Assembly: GCA_018335875.1 (NCBI GenBank)
Contig: JAGXRN010000054.1
Location: 1-64,000 of the forward strand
DNA length: 64,000 nucleotides
Direction: 5' to 3'
From: Dethiobacter sp.
GTDB taxonomy: Bacteria > Bacillota > Dethiobacteria > Dethiobacterales > Dethiobacteraceae
The position numbers and the translations under genes were made by a program. This document shows positions 33,197 to 42,119 of this stretch, in pieces (the first letter of the stretch is position 1; the number at the start of each line of letters is the position of its first letter). Under the pieces are notes generated by a model. The model did no database searches and was not told the origin of the DNA. It saw only the letters and a list, made by a program, of their open reading frames with translations.

Positions 33197-33589
33197 ATGA
33201 GTTTAAAGGAGACGGTGGTGTCAAACGTGCACATGACTCTTGGAGAATTGAAACAGAGCATTATGCGGATTTACAATACAGTTAACCAGGAGATCTTTGA
33301 GATCGGGGTTAAACGTCTGCGTGTGGATGTGGTCGGTAATAAAATAGTCATCTTAGCCGAGCATCAGAGGCTCGCCGGCCTGAGATCACTCGATATTACC
33401 AATAGGTTCGTCACACGCATGGCTGATGTTGCCCTGCTTGATGAAAATAAAGCCAGAATGAAAGCAGCCCTAGAGAAACACTTCCCTGAGATAAAGATAA
33501 AAACCATACTTAAAGATTACGACCCCTTCACAGAAACTGCAGGTATGATTATTGTCACTGAACAGTTACTGGAAGAGTTGTATATGTAG
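33197..33589 (+). CDS. DUF2294 family protein
   Basis: A 130-aa protein matching DUF2294: N-terminal helix (LGELKQSIMRIYNTVNQEIF), a beta hairpin (VGNKIVILAEHQRL), a long helix with the pattern LLDENKARMKAALEKHFPEI, and a final strand (AGMIIVTEQLLEEL). Two starts are possible: the ATG at 33197 with a weak ribosome binding site, or GTG eight codons on, six bases after AAAGGAG. Members are often annotated as Na+-translocating or regulatory proteins without evidence. It stands alone between aspartate kinase (divergent) and the structured leader of the nif3-like operon. Confidence 0.65.
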   Translation: MSLKETVVSNVHMTLGELKQSIMRIYNTVNQEIFEIGVKRLRVDVVGNKIVILAEHQRLAGLRSLDITNRFVTRMADVALLDENKARMKAALEKHFPEIKIKTILKDYDPFTETAGMIIVTEQLLEELYM

Positions 33590-33823
33590 GCCAGGGGCAG
33601 GCTGTCTTAAGCAGTTCTATTGCAAAAAGTAAAACAGTGGTTGCGGGAACTCCACTTGCGGAGAGCCCAGGAAACCGCCGGTTTAGGTGTATCCAATACA
33701 AGGCTCTCGGCCTGGTATTGCTGCGCTTATACTCGGCGTTTTTATTTTTAGAGCTGCTATTGTCAATACGCTACCGGGGGGGTGAAAATGGCTGATATCT
33801 AAAATAAAGAAAGGAGGAAAACT
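33590..33823 (+). promoter_or_regulatory. structured 5' leader of the nif3-like/Gate operon, unknown class
   Basis: The 234 bases before the Nif3-like gene can form a long-range stem GAGAGCC (33661-33667) with GGCTCTC (33702-33708) enclosing a tight AAACCG/CGGTTT hairpin (33672-33684). A T-rich stretch (TTTTTATTTTT) follows at about 33739-33749. I compared it by memory with common riboswitch consensus motifs and none fits. It might be an attenuator or an unnamed riboswitch. Confidence 0.35.
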
Positions 33824-34840
33824 ATGCCGCAGACTGTTGTCGCCGACGTTGTGGCCGCCCTCGACCGCATTACGGGCGGACGGGTTATCACAGACGTCTC
33901 GGACCTGACATCGGGCAAAAATCCCTATGTAGTGATCAAGTCTTCCAACATTCCCGGCAAAGCGATTGCGGAGCTTCCGGGACTGGTCTTTGGTGATTTG
34001 AACAAATCTGTAAAAAGGCTGGCTGTGGCTATGACTCTGACAGAACAAAGCATAGAACTGGCTGGCGCCACAGGAGTTGACGCCATCGTCGCTCATCACC
34101 CGGTGGCTGACGCAGCCAGTTCCGGTGGTGTCCCCCTGAAGTTTTACCTTTCCCTCTATGGCCTGGCAGTGCTTGAACTGCACGAGGCCTTTCACGGACT
34201 CCATCCAGGCATACCATTCATACACGGGCACCGCACGTTCAGGGTGGACGTGGCTTATGGCGGTATCCCCGGCAATGTGATTTTCTTTGGCAAAGCGCTG
34301 GAAAATGTAAAGACTGTGGGTGATATCCTGCGGAGGCTGGAGACCTTTTCCGGGCGCGCGCAGGAAAGCAAACTTCTCAACAGCGAAATGGAAATCAGGG
34401 GGTGCCCTGATATCCAGGAAACAGTTATCGCCAACGGCCCCCTTCTCTTCAATGGTGAAGAGAGCAGCGCCGTTTCGACCATTATCCATATCACACCGCA
34501 TGGTGGCCTGACGCCTCAGCACCTGGAACAGGCGGTGCGTGAACACCCTGATGCTGATACTGTCATCTGCAGCATCAGCAGGGTAAAAGCTGACAGTCCT
34601 TTGGTGCAAAAAGCCAGGGAGCTTGGGCTTAATTTCATCGTCGGCAATACTCACGCCCTGGAAATACTGGAAAACGGGATGCCGCTGGCTTATGCCATCC
34701 GCTCCCTGCTGCCGGAAGTGGAAGTAGTCCTTTTCCGCGAACGCGTAACAAGTGTGCCCCTTGACAGTGCTGGATCAGAGGCAATCCGCGACTATGCGCG
34801 GGACATTGCCGGCAAATACCTGACAGTCAAAAAAGATTAA
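33824..34840 (+). CDS. Nif3-like dinuclear-metal protein
   Basis: A 338-aa protein related to the NIF3/YqfO family. The metal-binding HHP is in VDAIVAHHPVAD (residues about 83-94), and the C-terminal metal strand is in VGNTHALE (about 275-282). In between, residues 170-260 form an insert, as in longer family members. Family proteins are hexameric with two metal ions; proposed roles (cyclohydrolase-like, metal chaperone) are unproven. GGAGG is well placed before the ATG. It is followed 20 bases later by a Gate-domain permease on the same strand. The pairing suggests metabolism or transport of one compound, perhaps sensed by the leader. Confidence 0.7.
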   Translation: MPQTVVADVVAALDRITGGRVITDVSDLTSGKNPYVVIKSSNIPGKAIAELPGLVFGDLNKSVKRLAVAMTLTEQSIELAGATGVDAIVAHHPVADAASSGGVPLKFYLSLYGLAVLELHEAFHGLHPGIPFIHGHRTFRVDVAYGGIPGNVIFFGKALENVKTVGDILRRLETFSGRAQESKLLNSEMEIRGCPDIQETVIANGPLLFNGEESSAVSTIIHITPHGGLTPQHLEQAVREHPDADTVICSISRVKADSPLVQKARELGLNFIVGNTHALEILENGMPLAYAIRSLLPEVEVVLFRERVTSVPLDSAGSEAIRDYARDIAGKYLTVKKD

Positions 34841-34860
34841 TAATAAGGGAGGTTAACAAA

Positions 34861-35985
34861 ATGACTCAACCGGAAGTTAAAACCACACCCGCTAAGCGGG
34901 CAATGACCACAATGGAATTCGTAGGAATTGGCTTGATTATCCTGTCACTGGTCGGTCTTCTCTTTAAACCCAACACCATTGCCGGTGTTTTTGATGCCAT
35001 GGTCAACAACGCATATGTAATCTTCCGTGTATTTATCTTCGGCAACTGGAACAACGGAGTGTGGTCCCCCTCTACTGTTGGTGTAGCCATCATAGTTAGC
35101 GTAATGGTAGGACGCATCCTGGAGCGCCTCGGTTTCACCGACGCTTTGCTGCGCATCTTTGTCCCTATCATGAAGTACATCGGGGTAAATTCTGCAGTGA
35201 CAATACCTGCGGTGTATAACATCCTTGGCGATATCAACGCTGCCGGACGTATTGCCGGCCCCATCCTGGTAAAAGCCAAAGCTACCAAAGATGAACAGAA
35301 AATAGCTATTGCCACCATGGTTCAGTCACAGCAATCATTCTCTACATTCATGCTTGGCCTCCTGGCCATGACAGCCGTGGGCATCAAAGTTTTTCCGGTA
35401 GTTATACTGGTGCTGTTCTTACCATTAATTGTGGTGCCCCTTATCCTTCGTTTCACCATCTATCGCGATACAAAAGCAGTCTCTCTTGACGATCTACCGC
35501 ATTTTACACCAGCCACTCCTCCTATCCCCACACTTTTCGGCGCTGCCAGGGAAGGCGCGGAGCTTTTATTCATGCTCATTATTCCTGCCGGAGTTGTGAT
35601 TTTTGCCATTATCGGCGGCCTTGATTTCTTAGGTGTGTGGGCTCCTGTCAGGGATGCGCTGACCGGCATGCTAACCGCTTTTTCCATACACCCCGATACC
35701 GGAATATTATCCATCCTGGTCTCGCCTACTTTGGCCATGGGTATACTGAGCGGAACATTGGCCGCTAACGCTGCCGCCGTTGCGCCGCGCCTGGTGCTCG
35801 GTTCCTTTGTTCTTGCCTCATCAGGCTTTCCCTTCTCCGTAATTTTTGGGCAAATCCCCGCTGTGTGGGGAAGCTGCACCGACTTAAACGAGAAAGAAGC
35901 CATGGGAGCAGCAGTGCTTGGCGCCGTAATGCGGCTGGCAACAGCGGCTGTCATCGCCTTGGTCCTGGCCCCGCTATTCCTCTAA
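34861..35985 (+). CDS. Gate-domain (nucleoside recognition) membrane transporter
   Basis: A 374-aa membrane protein with two nucleoside-recognition/Gate domains (about residues 55-190 and 235-370) and about nine helices. Typical features are the GRILERLGFTDALLRIFVPI helix, the polar loop with YNILGDINAAGRI, and the second-half GSCTDLNEKEAMGAAVLG. Gate proteins are permeases or transporter-associated gates in Firmicutes; the spore proteins SpmA/SpmB belong to the same superfamily. It follows the Nif3-like gene in one operon that ends at the strong hairpin at 36015-36050. The substrate is unknown. Confidence 0.75.
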   Translation: MTQPEVKTTPAKRAMTTMEFVGIGLIILSLVGLLFKPNTIAGVFDAMVNNAYVIFRVFIFGNWNNGVWSPSTVGVAIIVSVMVGRILERLGFTDALLRIFVPIMKYIGVNSAVTIPAVYNILGDINAAGRIAGPILVKAKATKDEQKIAIATMVQSQQSFSTFMLGLLAMTAVGIKVFPVVILVLFLPLIVVPLILRFTIYRDTKAVSLDDLPHFTPATPPIPTLFGAAREGAELLFMLIIPAGVVIFAIIGGLDFLGVWAPVRDALTGMLTAFSIHPDTGILSILVSPTLAMGILSGTLAANAAAVAPRLVLGSFVLASSGFPFSVIFGQIPAVWGSCTDLNEKEAMGAAVLGAVMRLATAAVIALVLAPLFL

Positions 35986-36014
35986 AACACAAGTTGCGAA
36001 TAAAACCTGAAACA

Positions 36015-36050
36015 GTAAAAGAGCCGCGGAACAATCCGCGGCTCTTTTAC
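36015..36050. terminator. bidirectional terminator
   Basis: GTAAAAGAGCCGCGGA and its exact complement form a 16-bp stem with loop ACAA. It has T-rich flanks on both strands and lies between the Gate gene (plus) and the YqhV-like gene (minus), so it serves both. Confidence 0.88.
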
Positions 36051-36078
36051 TTATAGTTTATAATTCAATTCAGCTCTT

Positions 36079-36336
36079 TTAGCGTGTGCCGAGCAGTATG
36101 AGTGTTGTGCCTGCCAGCAGCATCGCCAGTTTACGGGGGTCCAGCTGGGCGCTGAGGCCAATCAGGCCAATGGCGCTGACGGAAAGAAAAACAAAAGGAC
36201 CAATGCTTCCCAATATCCCGTTAATGCGGACAGACTGGCTTAGGTCGTTGAAGTAAAACATCAAAAGTCCTCCTCCCAGGCTCAGTATCCCGAAGAAGAC
36301 CCTTGTCAGCCCCATTACAATAACTTTACCATCCAC
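36079..36336 (-). CDS. yqhV: YqhV-like (DUF2619) small membrane protein
   Basis: An 85-aa protein with three hydrophobic helices (about residues 8-28, 40-62, 66-84). The family pattern of YqhV/DUF2619 is visible: an R in the first helix, FYFNDLSQSVRINGILGSIGP, and a G-L-I-G-L-S-A-Q-L turn. YqhV lies near spoIIIA in Bacillus, and its function is unknown. Here it is the last gene on the strand of the ilv cluster, 43 bases after the ilvB paralogue, so it may be co-transcribed. The start is uncertain: the GTG given has GGAGG about 13 bases away, and an inner ATG is possible. Confidence 0.7.
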   Translation of the reverse strand: MDGKVIVMGLTRVFFGILSLGGGLLMFYFNDLSQSVRINGILGSIGPFVFLSVSAIGLIGLSAQLDPRKLAMLLAGTTLILLGTR

Positions 36337-36378
36337 AGATACTTAATCCTCCTTGCTTACCATTTTTACTGCTGCTGA

Positions 36379-38046
36379 TTAAGTTCCTACCATGTCGCTG
36401 ATAGTGCAGTTTGGCGGTACCATAGGATAAACATTCTCTCCGGCTTTAACTCTAAAATCGATAACTACAGGGCCTGGAGTTTCCATGGCTTTGCGCAGAG
36501 CGGGTACTACCTGGGCTGAGGTTTCCGCCCGCAGACCTGTTGCGCCGTATGCCTGTGCCAGCTTGACAAAATCGGGCAATTGGTTTAAGTCCACTGATTG
36601 GAAGCGGCCGCGGAAGAACATTTCCTGCCACTGTCGGACTAAACCGAGGCATTGATTATTGAGGATGGCGACTTTTATCGGCAGATTGTAGGCCACAGCC
36701 GTAGACAGTTCTCTGGCATTCATTTGAAAGCTGCCATCGCCTGCCACACAAAAGACAAGATCATCGGGCCGGCCGGCCTGGACGCCGATAGAGGCTGGAA
36801 AGCCGTAGCCCATGGTCCCCAACCCTCCTGAGGAAGCCAGAGAACGCGGGAGTGTGAAGCGGTAGTAAAGGGCGGTCCACATCTGGTGCTGCCCCACATC
36901 AGTGGTGATAAGAGCTTTACCGCCTGTCTGTTCATAGATTTGTTCAATCACATACTGTGGGCTGATGATACCATCGTCCTGCTGATAGCGCAGGGGAGAA
37001 AAGCGGCGCCATTCTTCTATGCGAGCCAGCCACTCTTTTGTTTCCGGAGGCTCCAACTCACTTAGAAACCTGGTAAGCACAGTTTTAACATCACCGACGA
37101 TGGGAATATCCACGCTTACATTTTTACCGATTTCCGCCGGGTCTATATCGATATGAATAATTTTCGCATTGCTGGCAAAAGTGCTGGTTTTACATGTAAC
37201 CCTGTCGTCAAAACGGGCTCCTATTGCCATAATCAGATCGGCTTCATGAACAGCCATGTTGGCCCAGTAAGTGCCGTGCATACCCAGCATCCCCAGAGCC
37301 AGGGGGTGGCCGCCGGGGAAACCCGGCAGGCCCATGAGGGTAGTCGCCACAGGTACCTCTGCCCTTTCCGCCAACTGGCGCAGCTCGTCATACGCTCCGG
37401 AGTAGATTACACCGCCGCCGGCATAAATAATAGGCCTTTTTGATTTTGCCAATAATTTGGCAGCCCAGCTTATCTGGCCCGGATGACCCTGGTATGTAGG
37501 GTGGTAACCGGGAATAATAACTTTTTTCGGGTATTTAAATATGCCTGTAGACTCCTGAACGTCTCTTGGTATATCGATGAGGACAGGCCCGCACCTGCCT
37601 GTGGTGGCTATATAGAAAGCTTCTTTGATTGTTCGCGGCAGCTCGCGTACATCCTCTACAACATAGCTGTGTTTTGTCACCGGCAGTGTCATTGCATTGA
37701 TGTCGACTTCCCGGAATATATCGTTGGATTTTGGCGATGTGGCGTCTTCACCGGTAAAAACCACTATTGGGACGGAGTCCATAAAGGCCGTGGCGAGGCC
37801 GGTTATAAGGTCCGTGGCAATTGAGCCTGAGATGGCAAAAACAATACCGGGCTTGCCTGTAGCGCGCGCGTAGCCGTCAGCGGCATGCGCTGCTCCCTGT
37901 TCGTGTCTAGATATTATATACTGAATTTTAGCGGCGAGAAGCTGTTCATGCAGGCTGAAGGGCACTCCGCCCGGAAAACCAAAGATAGTATCCACATTCT
38001 CCTGCTGTAAAGCTTCTATCACCATCTGGCAGCCGTTGATTCTCAT
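36379..38046 (-). CDS. ilvB: acetolactate synthase-like large subunit, divergent copy
   Basis: About 555 aa, with all three TPP-enzyme domains: N-terminal Pyr domain with the catalytic Glu in RHEQGAAHAADG, central FAD-type domain, and C-terminal PP domain with GDGSFQMNARELSTA and NNQCLGLVRQWQEMF. It departs from ordinary acetohydroxyacid synthases at two sites: SGSIATD replaces SGPGATN, and TGEDA replaces TGQVA. The Trp that favours 2-ketobutyrate (W464 of E. coli AHAS II) is present. The start is ATG 38046, with AGGTG seven bases upstream. It follows ilvN in the same operon, so two large subunits may share one regulatory subunit, or this copy may have another 2-oxoacid substrate. Confidence 0.8.
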   Translation of the reverse strand: MRINGCQMVIEALQQENVDTIFGFPGGVPFSLHEQLLAAKIQYIISRHEQGAAHAADGYARATGKPGIVFAISGSIATDLITGLATAFMDSVPIVVFTGEDATSPKSNDIFREVDINAMTLPVTKHSYVVEDVRELPRTIKEAFYIATTGRCGPVLIDIPRDVQESTGIFKYPKKVIIPGYHPTYQGHPGQISWAAKLLAKSKRPIIYAGGGVIYSGAYDELRQLAERAEVPVATTLMGLPGFPGGHPLALGMLGMHGTYWANMAVHEADLIMAIGARFDDRVTCKTSTFASNAKIIHIDIDPAEIGKNVSVDIPIVGDVKTVLTRFLSELEPPETKEWLARIEEWRRFSPLRYQQDDGIISPQYVIEQIYEQTGGKALITTDVGQHQMWTALYYRFTLPRSLASSGGLGTMGYGFPASIGVQAGRPDDLVFCVAGDGSFQMNARELSTAVAYNLPIKVAILNNQCLGLVRQWQEMFFRGRFQSVDLNQLPDFVKLAQAYGATGLRAETSAQVVPALRKAMETPGPVVIDFRVKAGENVYPMVPPNCTISDMVGT

Positions 38047-38076
38047 ACTCTGCACCTCGTTGCATCGCTATTGTGT

Positions 38077-38592
38077 TTACTGGCCTTTTTCCTTGGCTTC
38101 CCCGTTTCTGGTAGTCTTGTTCCCTCGCAGCAGCGATATCTTACCAGTCCGCACAATTTCAAGTATGCCGTAAGACGATAGCAGCATAATTATAGCTTCT
38201 ATCTTTTCCTCATTCCCGGTGACCTCGGCAATGAGAGATTGATGCGAAACATCAACTACCTTGGCACGGAAAGTTTCAAAAATTTGCTGTATTTCCGCTC
38301 TGTTTGCGGAGTTGGCGCGTACTTTGATCATGGCAAGTTCCCGGTGCACTGAAGGTTCATTGGTCAGATTGGAGACTTTAAGCACATTAATGAGCTTGTA
38401 GAGCTGTTTTATTATTTGTTCCAGTGTTGGCTCATCAGCCTCCACCTCAATGGTCATGCGGGAAATAGTTTTATCCACGGTTGTGCCCACAGCAAGGCTC
38501 TCAATATTAAAGCCGCGGCGGGCAAACAGGCCCGCTACCCTGACAAGCACGCCCGGTTTATTGTCTACAAGCACAGCCAGTACATGTCTCAT
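38077..38592 (-). CDS. ilvN: acetolactate synthase small (regulatory) subunit
   Basis: A 171-aa regulatory subunit. The ACT domain is at the N-terminus (residues 1-75; LVDNKPGVLVRVAGLFARRGFNIES), followed by the AHAS small-subunit C-terminal domain (about 85-160; RELAMIKVRANSANR, a metabolite-responsive region). The length is normal for IlvN/IlvH. It binds valine, leucine or isoleucine to inhibit the enzyme and raises its activity. The ATG overlaps the last codon of the upstream large-subunit gene (ATGA). It lies between two large-subunit genes, an uncommon order. Confidence 0.92.
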   Translation of the reverse strand: MRHVLAVLVDNKPGVLVRVAGLFARRGFNIESLAVGTTVDKTISRMTIEVEADEPTLEQIIKQLYKLINVLKVSNLTNEPSVHRELAMIKVRANSANRAEIQQIFETFRAKVVDVSHQSLIAEVTGNEEKIEAIIMLLSSYGILEIVRTGKISLLRGNKTTRNGEAKEKGQ

Positions 38593-40268
38593 TTTTTTGT
38601 CCCCCTAATCATCTCGTTTATCTGGGCACTGGGAGGCACCATGGGAAACACATTTTCATCGGCCTTTACCCTGAAATCTATTACCACAGGCCCCGGTGTC
38701 TCCATGGCACGACGCAGTGCAGGCGCCACCTCGGCCGGTTTATCAACACGCAGGCCAACGGCGCCGTAAGCTTCGGCCAGCTTGGCAAAATCAGGGCCTT
38801 TCTCCAGCTGTACTGAATGGTAGCGGCCGCGGCAGAACAGTTCCTGCAGTTGGCGGACCATGCCAAGATAGCCGTTATTGATAATGGCCACTTTGACAGG
38901 AATGTTATAGGCCACTGCTGTTGCCAGTTCCTGAGCGTTCATAAGGAAGCTGCCATCCCCGGCTATACAGAAAACAAGCTCGTCAGGGCGGCCGACCTGT
39001 ACTCCCAGAGAAGCGGGGAATCCGTAGCCCATAGCGCCCAGGCCGCCGGATGATGCCAGGGAGCGTGGACGCGAAAAGCGGTAATACTGGGCAGTCCACA
39101 TCTGGTGCTGGCCAACCTCGGTGGTGATAAGGGCCTTTCCTTCTGTTTGCTCGTAAATCTGTTCTATCACAAACTGCGGGGCAATCTCCCCGTCCATATC
39201 CTGCTCGTAGTGCAGCGGCCCCTGCTGTTTCCATTCTTCTATCTGTTCAAGCCAGAGCGTTGTGTCGACGGGCTCCACTTTCTTTACCAGTTCGCAAAGC
39301 ACCAAATTGGCGTCGCCTACTATAGGGATGTCGACACCGATATTTTTTCCGATTTCCGCCGGGTCAATATCAATATGAATTATCTTTTTCCCCTCGACAA
39401 AGCGGCTTACATTGCCGGTGACTCTTTCATCAAACCGTGCGCCCACTGCTATGATAAGGTCTGCTTCGCTTACAGCCATATTGGACCAGTAATTGCCGTG
39501 CATACCCAACATACCAAGCGACAGGCGATGGTTTCCCGGGAAGCCTGTGAGCCCCATCAGAGTGGTCGTAACAGGGATATTAGTCAGCTCTGCAAGCTGC
39601 AGCAGGTAATTATCGGCTCCGGAAAAAACGATGCCTCCGCCAGAGTATATGACAGGCCTCTCGGCCTGCGCTATCATTTTGGCGGCACGGGCAATTTGAC
39701 CGGGGTGGCCGTGGTAAGTAGGATTGTAACCCGGTATATTTACTCCGGCAGGGTAGTCAAACTTACCCTCGGCTGCCTGGATATCTTTGGGCAGGTCGAT
39801 AAGCACAGGGCCGCACCTCCCCGTGGTGGCGATATGAAAAGCTTCTTTGATAATTACCGGCAGTTGGTTGACATCCTTTACCAGGTAACTGTGCTTTGTC
39901 ACCGGATAGGTAATGCCTGTTATATCTGCTTCCTGGAAAGCGTCTGTCCCAATCAGGGAGATAGCTACCTGGCCGGTGAAGATTACCATCGGCACTGAAT
40001 CCATATAAGCAGTGGTGATGCCTGTTACCAGGTTGGTGGCGCCGGGCCCCGATGTGGCAAACACAACGCCGGGCCTCCCGGTGGCACGGGCATAACCGTC
40101 TGCCGCGTGCGTTGCCCCCTGCTCATGGCGGGCCAGAATATGCCTGATGTCGGAATCATAAAGCTGGTCATAGAGGCTGAGCACCGCACCGCCGGGATAA
40201 CCGAAGATAGTATCGACTCCCTCTTTTTTTAAAGAATGAATAACCATTTGTGCACCATTTAATTTCAT
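38589..40268 (-). CDS. ilvB: acetolactate synthase large subunit
   Basis: A 559-aa TPP/FAD enzyme joining two pyruvate, or pyruvate and 2-ketobutyrate, in branched-chain amino acid synthesis. The canonical motifs are intact: RHEQGATHAADG (catalytic Glu), TSGPGATNLVTG, FTGQVA, and the TPP motif GDGSFLMNAQELATA with INNGYLG. One position is notable: the conserved Trp in MVRQWQ is Leu here (MVRQLQELF). That is the residue changed in herbicide-resistant AHAS variants and linked to 2-ketobutyrate preference. It is first in the operon, directly under T-box control, and overlaps ilvN by four bases. Confidence 0.92.
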   Translation of the reverse strand: MKLNGAQMVIHSLKKEGVDTIFGYPGGAVLSLYDQLYDSDIRHILARHEQGATHAADGYARATGRPGVVFATSGPGATNLVTGITTAYMDSVPMVIFTGQVAISLIGTDAFQEADITGITYPVTKHSYLVKDVNQLPVIIKEAFHIATTGRCGPVLIDLPKDIQAAEGKFDYPAGVNIPGYNPTYHGHPGQIARAAKMIAQAERPVIYSGGGIVFSGADNYLLQLAELTNIPVTTTLMGLTGFPGNHRLSLGMLGMHGNYWSNMAVSEADLIIAVGARFDERVTGNVSRFVEGKKIIHIDIDPAEIGKNIGVDIPIVGDANLVLCELVKKVEPVDTTLWLEQIEEWKQQGPLHYEQDMDGEIAPQFVIEQIYEQTEGKALITTEVGQHQMWTAQYYRFSRPRSLASSGGLGAMGYGFPASLGVQVGRPDELVFCIAGDGSFLMNAQELATAVAYNIPVKVAIINNGYLGMVRQLQELFCRGRYHSVQLEKGPDFAKLAEAYGAVGLRVDKPAEVAPALRRAMETPGPVVIDFRVKADENVFPMVPPSAQINEMIRGTKK

Positions 40269-40319
40269 ATCTCGTTCACCTCTGTCTTGGCGCCATGCCT
40301 GTTTTTTTGTAAGTAATAT

Positions 40320-40545
40320 AAAAAAACCTTACGCCCAATCTGGCAAGGGGCGAAAGGATTTTCCTCCGCGGTACCACCCTTATTCTCCGGCTAAAACCGA
40401 ACTCATGGCAATATTGCTGTTAACGGAGTGCTCCGGCCAGGCTTACTCGATACAACTTTCAGCTGGCGGCTAAAAGGCGATTTTCCTCCGGTTGTTTTAC
40501 CGGTTCGCAGCTAACACCGGTTCTCTGAAAAAACTCTTCCGGAAT
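40320..40545 (-). promoter_or_regulatory. T-box riboswitch leader of the ilv operon
   Basis: The T-box core AGGGTGGTACCGCG is exact (40367-40380 on the minus strand). Upstream is a stem I with the conserved AGAGAACCGGTG and GCTGCGAACC distal elements. Downstream is a terminator CCTTTCGCCC/GGGCGTAAGG followed by seven T (40320-40357), which competes with the antiterminator. The leader senses uncharged tRNA and switches the ilvB-ilvN-ilvB operon. I cannot fix the specifier codon with certainty; by context it should be Leu, Ile or Val. Confidence 0.92.
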
Positions 40546-40687
40546 ACTCTCCTTGTCATTGCCTTAAATATAAAAATATTGTTTTCTATTATAAACATAC
40601 AGAAGGAGATTGTCAATATATTTTACTATTCGTGTTGCTCTGGGGCTCTGTCGTATTTTAAACACTTTTATACTATATTTGCCGGGT

Positions 40688-41971
40688 TCAGTCACCATCC
40701 TCAACATGAGTCAGGCCTTTAATGAGTAGCATCTCCTGCATTGTAACAGGTACTAGCCCTTTTTCTTCCAGGCCGGCCAGTATTTTGGGCAGTGCTGCCA
40801 CTGTATTGTAGCGATTGCCCCCCTGTGCCGTTATTAAATTACCGCTGTCGTGAAACAGCAGGATATCGCCGCCGATGACACTATCCAGAATTTTCTGAGT
40901 AATTATCCGACTGCTTGACTCACGCCAATCCTGTGAACTTATGGACCACAGAACCATGGTATATTGCCTGTCAGCAACTATATCACGCACAACCTGGTTG
41001 TACAAGCCGCGGGGGGGGCGGAAGAAATATACTTTTTTCCCTGTTACTTCCTCGATTATTTTTTCACCGTAGACTATCTCTTCCAGTATTTTATCAGGAG
41101 ATAGCGGCACCATGCTGCGATGTGTGTAGGTATGATTGCCAATGTCGTGTCCCTCTGCCACAATGCGGCGGGCAATGTCGGGGTACTGCCTGACGTGCCG
41201 GCCTACCATAAAAAAGGTGGCTTTTACATTATGCGCTGCCAGGATATCCAGAATGGCGGGTGTATAAGCAGGGTCAGGACCGTCATCGAAAGTAATTGCC
41301 ACAAAAGGTAGTTCCGGGTTGCCCTGGCGAATCATATCAAGCTGGATGCCAAAACCACGGTAAACATAATTTGTAAAAAAACCGGTTGTCAGGAGAGAAC
41401 TTATTAAAAGCACAAATGCAGCCTGCCGCACCATTCTCTTGCGATAGCCGTTCTCGCCAAGCAGGTGGTAACCTACCAGCAGGGCTGAAAAAATGCCGAA
41501 AACGATGTAGAGATCAAAACCCTTTACCTGCCACAGTGATACAGGCAAAGCCAGCATAGTTAATATGCTGCTTGGCATTACACTGGAGAAAGAAAGATAG
41601 CTAATCAACCAGATAGCAATCAGGTAAGGCAATACCTCGGGGGCAAAGACTAAAAGGATGCCAAACAGGACGCCAATGCCTGTCCCGCCCCGAAAACGTG
41701 TAAAACACGACCAATAGTGGCCGCAAAGCACAGCAATGCCGGCCAGTGCCTGAGCCATGGCCGTACCAATGAGTACCCGGGCCAAAAGTACAGCAAATGC
41801 ACCTTTTAACAGGTTGGCAAAAAATGAAGAAAAATATTTTTTATCCCCTGGAAATTCCCATAGTAAGGGGAAACTGCTGTGGCAGATATGCCTGCACACC
41901 TTCTCAGTTGGCAGTGAACCCAGAAAATAGCCCAAAAGCGCTATAAATAAAAAAGTGTCCCTGGCAAACAA
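40688..41971 (-). CDS. PlsY-like acyltransferase fused to CE4 polysaccharide deacetylase
   Basis: About 427 aa. Residues about 1-180 are a multi-pass membrane domain like PlsY (glycerol-3-phosphate acyltransferase): FLGSLPTEK near the start and GHYWSCFTRFRGGTGIG in the middle. Residues about 215-420 are a carbohydrate-esterase-4 deacetylase: FVAITFDDGPDP (catalytic base and metal Asp), HTYTHRS (metal His), and FRPPRG. The fused enzyme would sit in the membrane with the deacetylase outside. The start is near a TTG after GGGGGAG. The PlsY half departs from the canonical SGNxGxxN loop, so it may be a scaffold rather than an active acyltransferase. A separate intact plsY lies at 44840. Confidence 0.8.
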   Translation of the reverse strand: MFARDTFLFIALLGYFLGSLPTEKVCRHICHSSFPLLWEFPGDKKYFSSFFANLLKGAFAVLLARVLIGTAMAQALAGIAVLCGHYWSCFTRFRGGTGIGVLFGILLVFAPEVLPYLIAIWLISYLSFSSVMPSSILTMLALPVSLWQVKGFDLYIVFGIFSALLVGYHLLGENGYRKRMVRQAAFVLLISSLLTTGFFTNYVYRGFGIQLDMIRQGNPELPFVAITFDDGPDPAYTPAILDILAAHNVKATFFMVGRHVRQYPDIARRIVAEGHDIGNHTYTHRSMVPLSPDKILEEIVYGEKIIEEVTGKKVYFFRPPRGLYNQVVRDIVADRQYTMVLWSISSQDWRESSSRIITQKILDSVIGGDILLFHDSGNLITAQGGNRYNTVAALPKILAGLEEKGLVPVTMQEMLLIKGLTHVEDGD

Positions 41972-42070
41972 CAGTACTCCCCCAGGCAATATTTATTTGT
42001 CTTTTCTTAAATTATATCTTATATATTGAAATATGGATACAATAATTTTCTATACATTCTAATGCTTTAC

Positions 42071-42100
42071 AAAAAAATAATGCGTGGAGACCACGCATTT
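42071..42100 (-). terminator. terminator of spoIVA
   Basis: AATGCGTGG-TCT-CCACGCATT followed leftwards by a T-rich run, 20 bases after the spoIVA stop codon. Confidence 0.85.
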
Positions 42101-42119
42101 ACTCATTTTTAGGTAGATT

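Noticed and set aside
33683-34654. Long minus-strand frame of 323 codons opposite the Nif3-like gene
   Set aside because: It is the antisense shadow of a well-supported gene with an excellent ribosome binding site; the shadow has no such start and no family resemblance.
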